Positions 5,235 through 11,473 of a DNA stretch of 16,799 nucleotides are shown here, piece by piece. The stretch covers positions 1 through 16,799 of the forward strand of contig CAUGKA010000025.1 in assembly GCA_959599615.1 (NCBI GenBank), given 5' to 3'. Both the position numbers and the translations under genes were made by a program. Source of the DNA: an uncultured Collinsella sp. (GTDB taxonomy: Bacteria; Actinomycetota; Coriobacteriia; Coriobacteriales; Coriobacteriaceae). Under the pieces are notes generated by a model. That model was not told the DNA's origin, did no database searches, and saw nothing but the letters and a program-made list of their open reading frames with translations. Each line of letters begins with the position of its first letter. Positions within the stretch are counted from its first letter, which is position 1.

Positions 5235-7184
5235 CTAGAGCTCGCAGGCGACCTTGTAGCCATCGCCGATGGCGTCGCGGATGTTGCCGCACTTGTTGGC
5301 ATCGCCCAGCACGTGGGTGGCAACACCGGCTGCGGCCAGGTCGTCGGCCAGCTTGGTGTTGGGACGATAGCCCATGGCAAGCACCAGCGTATCGGCATCG
5401 GCGATGGTGTGGACCTCGCCGTCCTTCTCGTAGCTGATGGTGTCCTCGGTGATCCCGGCCACCTTGGCCTCGGTCAGCACGTGGACGCCCTTGGAGAGCA
5501 TGCGCGTGATGAGCACCGCGCGACCGGCGCCGCCCTCGTTAGCGGCGAGCGTCTTGGTCATCTCGATGACGGTGACATCGCGATTGGCCGGCGACAGGTC
5601 GTTGACCAACGGGGCCAGGTAATCGGCCGTCTCGCAGCCGACGGTGCCGCCGCCCACGATGACGATCTTCTTACCCGGGAAAGCCTTGCCACCCAGCAGG
5701 TCATCGGCCGTCATAACCTTCTTAAAGCCCTGCATGAAGGCCGGAGCGATGGGCTCGGCGCCATAAGCCAGGACAACCTCGTAACCCGCGTAGTCGCGCT
5801 GAATGTCCTCGGCAGTAAGCTCGGTGCCAAAGACGCACTTCACGCCCGCCTCGGCCAGGCGACGGTACTGATACTTGATCACGCGGGTAAGTTCCTGCTT
5901 TGCCGGCGGAACGGCCGCGATGCGCATCTCACCGCCCGGCTCATCCTGCTTGTCCACGAGCACCACGTTGTGGCCGCGCTTGGCGGCAATGTAGGCTGCC
6001 TCCATGCCCGCAGGACCAGCGCCCACAACGAGCACGTTCTTGGCCTCGGCGGCAGGCTCATAGCCAGCCTCGTCGCGCTCCACGTCCGGGTTGACGGTGC
6101 AGGAGATGCGCTTGCCAAACATGATGCCATTCAGGCAGCGCAGGCAACCGATGCAGGGACGGATCTCGTCGGCGTTGCCGGCAGCGGCCTTGTTGCAGAA
6201 CTCGGCATCGCACAGGTTGGCGCGACCCATCATGCAGATGTCGGCGGCGCCGTCCTCAATCAGCTCCTCGGCAATCCAAGCCTCGTTGATGCGGCCGACG
6301 GTGGCGACGGGAATGTTGACGTGCTTTTTGATCTCGCGCGAGCAGGCGGCGTGCGAGGCCTGCTGGGTGCCGGCGGCGGGAATGGCGGAGCCGCGCTTGA
6401 TGGTGGTGCCGCCCGACACGTGAATCATGTCGACGCCGGCCTTCTCCAGACGACGTGAGACATAGATCATGTCGTTGAGGGTCAGGCCGCCATCGGTGTA
6501 CTCATCGCCCGAGATGCGGACGTCGATGATAAAGTCCTTGCCGCAGCGCTCGCGAATCTCGGCGATAACCTCGAGCAAAAAGCGCATGCGAGCGTCAAGC
6601 GAGCCGCCATACTCATCGGTACGCTTGTTATAGAGCGGGGTCAAAAAGCCGCCGAGCATGCCATGGGCGTGCGCCGCATGAACCTCGACGCCATCGACAC
6701 CGGCCTTCTGCATACGCACGGCAGCGTCGCCAAACTGATGCGTGAGCTCGTGAATCTCATCGACCGTGATGGGGCGCGGCGCCTCGCGGGCATAGGACGG
6801 GCCCACAAAGGACGGAGCGATCAGGCGCGGCGTGCCCGGGATGTTAAAGGCCATGTAGGCGGGGTGGAAGAGCTGCGGCATGATCTTGCAGCCATACTCG
6901 TGGACGGCTGCGGCGAGCTTTTCCCAGCCGGGGATAAACGTGTCGTCGTAGCAGCACATATCGCCCGGCAGATAGGTATAGGTGGGCTCGACCGTCACGA
7001 CCTCGGTGATGATGAGGCCCACGCCGCCCTTGGCGCGGGCGCGGTAATGATCGACCAAGTCGTCAGTCACATAGCCATGATCGGCCAGGTTGGTGGACAC
7101 CGGCGGCATAAAGACGCGGTTCTTGACCTCGGTCGTACCGACCTTGATCGGGCTAAAGAGCATCGGGTAGGCGGAGGACTCCAT
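5235..7184 (-). CDS. Old Yellow Enzyme-type NADH:flavin oxidoreductase / dienoyl-CoA reductase-like
   Basis: A 649-residue three-domain enzyme. Residues 1-340 form an FMN-binding TIM barrel (LFSPIKVGTTEVKNRVFMPP; substrate pair H169 and H172 in VEVHAAHAHG; NKRTDEYGGS; TVGRI and MGRANL phosphate-binding strands). C344, C347, C350 and C362 bind a [4Fe-4S] cluster. An FAD Rossmann motif (VVGAGPAGMEAA, near 386-397) and an NAD(P)H motif (IVIVGGGTVGCETADYL, near 505-522) follow, ending in LGDANKCGNIRDAI. Architecture and length match FadH, trimethylamine dehydrogenase and the bile-acid enzymes BaiCD/BaiH, which reduce activated C=C bonds using NAD(P)H. The substrate cannot be told from sequence. 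The start is the ATG after AAGGAAA; a frame extends 33 codons upstream without a better site. Single-gene unit, cytoplasmic. Confidence 0.93.
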   Translation of the reverse strand: MESSAYPMLFSPIKVGTTEVKNRVFMPPVSTNLADHGYVTDDLVDHYRARAKGGVGLIITEVVTVEPTYTYLPGDMCCYDDTFIPGWEKLAAAVHEYGCKIMPQLFHPAYMAFNIPGTPRLIAPSFVGPSYAREAPRPITVDEIHELTHQFGDAAVRMQKAGVDGVEVHAAHAHGMLGGFLTPLYNKRTDEYGGSLDARMRFLLEVIAEIRERCGKDFIIDVRISGDEYTDGGLTLNDMIYVSRRLEKAGVDMIHVSGGTTIKRGSAIPAAGTQQASHAACSREIKKHVNIPVATVGRINEAWIAEELIEDGAADICMMGRANLCDAEFCNKAAAGNADEIRPCIGCLRCLNGIMFGKRISCTVNPDVERDEAGYEPAAEAKNVLVVGAGPAGMEAAYIAAKRGHNVVLVDKQDEPGGEMRIAAVPPAKQELTRVIKYQYRRLAEAGVKCVFGTELTAEDIQRDYAGYEVVLAYGAEPIAPAFMQGFKKVMTADDLLGGKAFPGKKIVIVGGGTVGCETADYLAPLVNDLSPANRDVTVIEMTKTLAANEGGAGRAVLITRMLSKGVHVLTEAKVAGITEDTISYEKDGEVHTIADADTLVLAMGYRPNTKLADDLAAAGVATHVLGDANKCGNIRDAIGDGYKVACEL

Positions 7185-7300
7185 GCAGGTTTCCTTTCGA
7201 TTGAGCCGCTCGGCGGCAGTTACTAACGTACCTATCGTAGCAGTAACTGCGCAGCACCCGACAGATCGCAGATTGCACGGCACTCGTCAAAAGGAGAAAC

Positions 7301-7319
7301 AGAGACGTCCCCGTTCACC
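7301..7319. repeat. Short GGGGACGTCTC-type repeat module
   Basis: On the minus strand the bases just past the FeoB-associated gene read GGTGAACGGGGACGTCTC, then TGTTTCTCC. This resembles in form, though not in exact sequence, the GGGGACAG modules nearby at 7572-7597 and 7641-7723. Low certainty that it is a true repeat family member. Confidence 0.3.
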
Positions 7320-7520
7320 TTATTTGATCCCGCGGCCCAAGTCTTCGGCGATTTTATCCACGCCCTTAAGTGCGGCGCAGGTCTTTTTGTTGGAACAATG
7401 TCCCGTGCAAACGCCACCCTGGGCGCAGTCGGCGCAGGTGCCCTTGCGGTAGATGCGCACGCACACGGCGACAAACGCGATGCCGATAACAGCCAGCACA
7501 ACAATATCGATAGGTGCCAT
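7320..7520 (-). CDS. FeoB-associated Cys-rich membrane protein
   Basis: A 66-residue protein with one N-terminal membrane helix (IDIVVLAVIGIAFVAVCVRI, residues 4-23). A basic stretch (YRKG) and a Cys-rich tail follow (CADC, GVCTGHC, KKTC; six Cys after the helix). This matches the small FeoB_associated family normally encoded directly after feoB; its proposed role is to help FeoB-mediated Fe(II) uptake at the membrane, but its mechanism is not established. AGGAGG lies seven bases before the ATG. It lies 273 bp beyond feoB on the same strand, separated by a hairpin terminator and a repeat, so it may have its own promoter. Confidence 0.87.
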   Translation of the reverse strand: MAPIDIVVLAVIGIAFVAVCVRIYRKGTCADCAQGGVCTGHCSNKKTCAALKGVDKIAEDLGRGIK

Positions 7521-7571
7521 AGCAAGCCTCCTCTAGTTAACCACCACTTACTTTACCCCATCCTCCACCTG

Positions 7572-7597
7572 CCAAAAAGGGACAGATTTATTTTGGT
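7572..7597. repeat. GGGACAGATTTATTTT-type repeat module
   Basis: CCAAAAAGGGACAGATTTAT followed by TTTGG forms a short CCAAAA/TTTTGG stem. It lies beside the GGGGGACAGG repeat at 7631-7733 and shares its GGGACAG core. Confidence 0.4.
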
Positions 7598-7630
7598 CTT
7601 TTTTATCTGCGGAAACGCCACATCTCAACT

Positions 7631-7733
7631 TGTGGTGCAAGGGGGACAGGTTACTTTGCACCAACTTGGCGCGGATAAACCTGACACCTTTGCACCAATG
7701 TGGTGCAAAGTAACCTGTCCCCCCTCGCACCAA
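7631..7733. repeat. Dispersed hairpin repeat, copies 2 and 3, inverted
   Basis: GGGGGACAGGTTACTTTGCA continues to CCA at 7641-7663 and is mirrored perfectly over 23 bases at 7701-7723. Outer TGGTGC (7633-7638) and GCACCA (7727-7732) also pair, and between the arms lies CTTTGCACCA-ATG-TGGTGCAAAG. The right arm is nearly identical to copy 1 at 5189-5223. It sits between the feoB terminator and the Cys-rich gene. Confidence 0.8.
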
Positions 7734-7767
7734 AAAGCCCGGGGGTCGCTGGGACACCCGGGCTTTT
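7733..7767 (-). terminator. feoB terminator
   Basis: An 11-bp stem AAAAGCCCGGG / CCCGGGCTTTT, with the minus strand ending in CTTTTTGG, lies 27 bases after the feoB stop codon. It should end most feoB transcripts before the Cys-rich gene. Confidence 0.75.
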
Positions 7768-7793
7768 GGAAAGGGGCTAATCCTTATTCGGAC

Positions 7794-10121
7794 TTAGGCG
7801 GAAACCGCGGAAGAAGCGGTGTTGGTCTCGTCCTCGTCGGTCCAAGCGTGCTTGGGCATGGGACGGAAGATCTGGAAGAGCATCGCAACCAGCAGAACGA
7901 TGGCTACAACCGTCCAAATACCAAACTGGCCAAGGACAAGCAGGTTGTAGAACTGGTTGATGAACAGGCCGATCACCCAGGCAAAGGCGCACTCGTAGCC
8001 GATGGCAATCGCGGTCCACTTGCCGGAGTCCATCTGGTTGCGGATAGTGCCCATGGCGGCAAAGCACGGGGCGCACAGCAGGTTAAAGGCGCCAAAGGCA
8101 ACGCAAGCGCCCATAGTCGGGAACATGCCGGCGAACGCGGTCCACAAGCTCGGGTCGGTCTCGGCGGCATCTGCCACAGACAGCAGCGAGCCGGCGGTGG
8201 CGACGACGTTCTCCTTGGCGACAAGTCCAGAGACAGTCAGCGCGGTGGCCTGCCAGGTGCTAAAGCCGAGCGGGGCGAAGATCCAGGCGACCAGGTTGCC
8301 CAGCATGGCGAGCACGGAGTAGTCCATAAACTCCTCGGGGATGCCGTCCATCGCAGGCAGGAAGCCAAAGGAACCGTTGTAGCTACCAAAGTTGGAGAGG
8401 AACCAAACTACGACGGTAGAGGCGAAGATGACCGTGCCGGCCTTCTTGATAAAGGCCCAGCAGCGCTCCCATACATGCAGCGCCCAAGAGCGAATTGCCG
8501 GGAAGTGGTAAGCGGGAAGCTCCATAACGAACGGCGTCGGGCGACCGGCGAAGAGCTTGGTCTTCTTGAGCATGAGGCCCGAGGCGATGACGGCAAAGAC
8601 GCCCAGGAAGTAGAAGAGCGGGCTGATCCATGCGGCGGTGGTGGAAGAATCGCCGATGATGGAGCCCATGAGCAGGGCGATGATCGGCAGCTTGGCACCG
8701 CAGGGGATGAACGTGGTGGTCATGACCGTCATACGGCGGTCCTTCTCGTTCTCGATGGTCTTGGTGGCCATGACGCCGGGGACGCCGCAGCCCGAGGACA
8801 CGAGCATGGGGATAAAGGACTTACCGGACAGGCCAAACCGGCGGAACACGCGGTCCATGATAAAGGCGACGCGGGCCATGTAGCCGCAGTCCTCCAGGAA
8901 AGACAGCATCACAAAGAGCAGGAACATCTGCGGGACGAAGCCGAAGATGGCGCCCAGGCCGCCAACTATGCCGTCGCAGACCAGCGAATCGACCAGGCCA
9001 CCGTCCTCGGTGCCGCCCGCCACAAGGGCGTCGTGCACCACGGTGGTGATACCCGGGACATAGGGGCCGTACTGCGCTGGGTCGACCGAGTCGGCGTCGT
9101 CGCCCGCGGCCTCGACAGCCTCATCGTAAGCATCGCGGCCCTGACCGAGCACATACCAACCGTCGGTGCCAAAGAGCTGATCGTTGGTGAAGTCGGTCAC
9201 CGTGCCGCCCAAGGTAGAGACGGCAATGTAGTACACGCAGAACATGATGACCACAAAGATCGGCAGGCCCAGGATACGGTTGGTAACCACGCGGTCGATC
9301 TTCTCGGAGGTGCTCATCTTGGCAGGAGCCTTGGTGAGGCACTCATCGATGATGTGCGCGATGACGCCATAGCGCTCACCGGTGATGATGGACTCGGCAT
9401 CGTCGTCGCAGTCCTGTTCGCACTGGGCGACCAGCTGCTCCACGCGAGCGGCCTTCTCCTTGGTGAGGTTGATGAGCTTGCAGGCGTCCGCATCGCGCTC
9501 GAACAGCTTGACGGCGTAGTAGCGGCGTTTGTTGGCGGGAACGCTCGCGGGCAGGTTGTTCTCGATGTGGTCCAGAACGTCCTCGATGGAGGAATCGAAC
9601 TTGTGCTCCGGCACCTGGCCCTTGGAAGCAGCGGACTTCTTGACCTGATCGAACAGCTCCGTGATGCCCTTGTTCTTAAGAGCGGAGATCATCATGACCG
9701 GGCAGCCAAGCTTCTTGGAAAGTTTGTCCGTGTCGATCTTATCGCCGTTCTTCTCGACCAGGTCGGCCATGTTGAGGGCGACGACCACGGGCAGGCCGGT
9801 CTCGATAACCTGAAGCGCCAGGTACAGGTTGCGCTCGAGGTTGGTGGCATCGACCACCTGGACAACGACATCGGGCTCGCCGCTCATGAGGTAATCGCGC
9901 GAGCACTGCTCCTCGGGGCTATAGGGCGAAAGCGAGTAGATGCCAGGGAGGTCCGTGATGGTAACGTTCTTGTCGCTTAGGAGCTTGGCTTCCTTTTTCT
10001 CAACCGTGACGCCGGGCCAATTGCCAACGTAGCCGTTGGCGCCGGTGATCAGGTTGAAAAGCGTGGTCTTGCCGCAGTTGGGGTTACCCGCCAGCGCGAC
10101 ATGGATCTGAGAATCCGCCAT
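7794..10121 (-). CDS. feoB: Ferrous iron transporter FeoB
   Basis: A 775-residue inner-membrane Fe(II) transporter. The N-terminal G domain shows G1 GNPNCGKTT (12-20), the G2 region NWPGVTVEK, G3 DLPG (57-60) and G4 NMAD (117-120). A helical spacer of about 100 residues follows, then a polytopic membrane region with two gate-like segments. The first includes EDCGYMARVAFIMDR and SSGCGVPGVMA, with the conserved Cys proposed to line the iron path. Length is normal. The protein ends with a short polar tail after the last helix. GAAGGA precedes the ATG. It lies 123 bp after the second feoA, with its own palindrome in between, so it may be transcribed both with the feoA genes and alone. Confidence 0.97.
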   Translation of the reverse strand: MADSQIHVALAGNPNCGKTTLFNLITGANGYVGNWPGVTVEKKEAKLLSDKNVTITDLPGIYSLSPYSPEEQCSRDYLMSGEPDVVVQVVDATNLERNLYLALQVIETGLPVVVALNMADLVEKNGDKIDTDKLSKKLGCPVMMISALKNKGITELFDQVKKSAASKGQVPEHKFDSSIEDVLDHIENNLPASVPANKRRYYAVKLFERDADACKLINLTKEKAARVEQLVAQCEQDCDDDAESIITGERYGVIAHIIDECLTKAPAKMSTSEKIDRVVTNRILGLPIFVVIMFCVYYIAVSTLGGTVTDFTNDQLFGTDGWYVLGQGRDAYDEAVEAAGDDADSVDPAQYGPYVPGITTVVHDALVAGGTEDGGLVDSLVCDGIVGGLGAIFGFVPQMFLLFVMLSFLEDCGYMARVAFIMDRVFRRFGLSGKSFIPMLVSSGCGVPGVMATKTIENEKDRRMTVMTTTFIPCGAKLPIIALLMGSIIGDSSTTAAWISPLFYFLGVFAVIASGLMLKKTKLFAGRPTPFVMELPAYHFPAIRSWALHVWERCWAFIKKAGTVIFASTVVVWFLSNFGSYNGSFGFLPAMDGIPEEFMDYSVLAMLGNLVAWIFAPLGFSTWQATALTVSGLVAKENVVATAGSLLSVADAAETDPSLWTAFAGMFPTMGACVAFGAFNLLCAPCFAAMGTIRNQMDSGKWTAIAIGYECAFAWVIGLFINQFYNLLVLGQFGIWTVVAIVLLVAMLFQIFRPMPKHAWTDEDETNTASSAVSA

Positions 10122-10197
10122 TCAATCCTTCTTCCTTGTGTGCCCGCGCTGCTTTCTCCGCGCAGGCTGGATAATGTGCTTCAACACTGCATTATTG

Positions 10198-10215
10198 AGT
10201 TAGAAAAACCTAACT
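10198..10215. promoter_or_regulatory. Palindrome upstream of feoB, candidate metal-regulator site
   Basis: AGTTAG-AAAAAC-CTAACT is a perfect 6-bp dyad with a 6-base spacer. On the minus strand it reads TTAGGTTTTTCTAA, similar to half of the DtxR/IdeR-type iron box. An AATAAT that could serve as -10 box for feoB follows directly (10191-10196). Confidence 0.45.
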
Positions 10216-10244
10216 TTATCTGCAGAAATATGTGCCGCCGGCCC

Positions 10245-10466
10245 TTACTGGACCTCGACGACGGCAGCCTCCTCCTTGCGGATGGAGAGCTCGTAGCCGC
10301 GCACGTTGATCTCGACCGGATCTCCGAGCGGTGCAACCTTTACGACCTTGAACGAAGTGCCCTTGATGAGCCCCAGGTCCATAAGGTGGCGGCGCAGCGC
10401 GCCCTCACCGTGAAGCTTGACGATCGTGGAGCTCTCGCCCACCTTAACGTCACCCAACGTCTTCAT
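10245..10466 (-). CDS. feoA: FeoA, second copy
   Basis: A 73-residue SH3-like cytoplasmic protein needed for FeoB activity. It has the family pattern TLGDVKVGESSTIVKL, then RRHLMDLGLIKGTSFKVVK, then a DPVEINVRGYELSIRKEEA strand pair at the end. Length is typical. GGGGGA precedes the ATG. It follows the first feoA by 36 bp and precedes feoB by 123 bp, all on one strand. Two differing FeoA proteins before one FeoB is a known arrangement in some anaerobes. Which copy contacts FeoB cannot be told. Confidence 0.93.
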   Translation of the reverse strand: MKTLGDVKVGESSTIVKLHGEGALRRHLMDLGLIKGTSFKVVKVAPLGDPVEINVRGYELSIRKEEAAVVEVQ

Positions 10467-10502
10467 TTACTTGTCCCCCTTTCAGTTTTTAAATGCTGCG
10501 GA

Positions 10503-10745
10503 CTAACCGACGGTCATGATGTGCATGGCAACCTTGGAATCGATGCCAAAGCGAGCGCCCAGCACCGTGACGATGATGTTGGCGCCACTCGAGCTCACCA
10601 CGTGGATTTCGCTTCCCTCGACAAAGCCGAGGTCCTTAAGGTGGTGCTTCATATCCTCATTGCCCTTTACACGAGACACACGCACGGTTTCGCCCGCTTT
10701 TACCATCGAAAGCGGCATTGCCGGCATCTGCGGTCCGCAAGACAT
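10503..10745 (-). CDS. feoA: FeoA, first copy
   Basis: An 80-residue FeoA-type SH3-like protein: MPLSMVKAGETVRVSRVKG, KHHLKDLGFVEGSEIHVVSS, then NIIVTVLGARFGIDSKVAMHIM. It is clearly diverged from the second copy and has an extra N-terminal stretch with one Cys (MSCGPQMPA). AGGAG lies seven bases before the ATG. It heads the feo operon behind a paired inverted repeat, so it is the gene most directly exposed to metal-dependent control. Confidence 0.93.
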   Translation of the reverse strand: MSCGPQMPAMPLSMVKAGETVRVSRVKGNEDMKHHLKDLGFVEGSEIHVVSSSGANIIVTVLGARFGIDSKVAMHIMTVG

Positions 10746-10788
10746 GAGTGAGCTCCTAACGTCGGTTCGTCCTCAACATCGACGCGGT

Positions 10789-10842
10789 AAAAGTTAACCA
10801 CATCTATGTTCGCTTTAGTAAACTAGCACGTGGTTAACTTTT
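10789..10842. promoter_or_regulatory. Paired inverted repeats in the feo promoter region
   Basis: AAAAGTTAACCAC (10789-10801) is repeated perfectly in inverted orientation at 10830-10842, 28 bases apart. Each arm holds the small palindrome GTTAAC. The distance and location, 44 bases upstream of the first feoA, fit two operators flanking a promoter. The AGTTA core is shared with the feoB palindrome, so one metal-sensing regulator may read both. The regulator itself is not in the window. Confidence 0.5.
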
Positions 10843-10895
10843 TGGAAAGAGTCCCTATTCAGTTTTCGAAAAAGTTTCCTATACGAAACAAAAGA

Positions 10896-10926
10896 GACAC
10901 CGCAAAGACCATCTCTTTGCGGTGTC
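10896..10926 (-). terminator. Terminator of the HPr-like gene
   Basis: A 13-bp stem (GACACCGCAAAGA with its complement) has a 5-base loop. On the minus strand CTCTTTTGTTT follows. It lies 56 bases after the stop codon. Confidence 0.8.
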
Positions 10927-10981
10927 TTGTCATACCAATTTATGCAACAGAGGGGACTGCCCCTTTGCCACATTATTGCGG

Positions 10982-11230
10982 TTAAAGCGAGAGGTTTCTG
11001 ATCGACGTAACGCAGGAAGCCTCGTCTACGCCCGAAACGCGGAAGATGATGTCCTCGCCGCACTCGCCGTAGAGAGCCATGAGCCCCATTACATCGCGGC
11101 CGTCGGTATGGCGATCGCCGATACTGACCGATACGTTGCTACGATGCTTGGCAATGATGTCGTAAAGCAGCGCAACCGGGCGGGCATGCAGTCCCAACGG
11201 ATCTTTAATCGTCTTTGTAAACTCGACCAT
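10982..11230 (-). CDS. ptsH: HPr-like phosphocarrier protein
   Basis: An 82-residue HPr-fold protein of the PEP:sugar phosphotransferase system. The phosphorylated histidine is H15 in GLHARP, exactly at the classical position when translation starts at the ATG 11230 (GGAGG four bases upstream). A longer frame to 11275 would add 15 residues without a ribosome site. The second conserved block reads DGRDVMGLMAL where others have KSIMGVMSL, so the regulatory Ser46 is replaced by Asp46. It could act in PTS sugar uptake, or as a regulatory HPr paralogue; no enzyme I gene adjoins it, so its role is open. Transcribed alone, with its own terminator. Confidence 0.88.
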   Translation of the reverse strand: MVEFTKTIKDPLGLHARPVALLYDIIAKHRSNVSVSIGDRHTDGRDVMGLMALYGECGEDIIFRVSGVDEASCVTSIRNLSL

Positions 11231-11420
11231 GTCCCCTCCCGCGGCATCGCACATTCGGCCGGCAAACCCAGCCACGTGGTAGTTATTGTAGCGTTAGATG
11301 CTTGTCGAGGCCCGCCAGAAGCTCGACCGGAAAGTGCGTCCCGTTATTTGGCTGGATTCTGGGCCGCAGTTTCCGCGACGCCCAGTCACCCTATGCCCTC
11401 ACAACCTCGGCACATAAAAA

Positions 11421-11449
11421 ACGAGGGAAGGCACGCGTCCTTCCCTCGT
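11421..11449 (-). terminator. aspS terminator
   Basis: An 11-bp stem (ACGAGGGAAGG / CCTTCCCTCGT) lies 24 bases after the aspS stop. On the minus strand it is followed by a run of six T. A typical intrinsic terminator. Confidence 0.9.
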
Positions 11450-11473
11450 TACGGGCAATATGTAGCCGCTTGC

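Noticed and set aside
5313..6458. A 381-codon plus-strand frame opposite the oxidoreductase
   Set aside because: Antisense to cofactor-binding motifs, biased composition, no family features.
7398..9980. An 860-codon open frame on the plus strand opposite feoB and the Cys-rich gene
   Set aside because: It lies antisense to clear feoB coding sequence, crosses its terminator and repeat, and has the low-complexity composition (G, H, D, V rich) of a GC-biased shadow frame.
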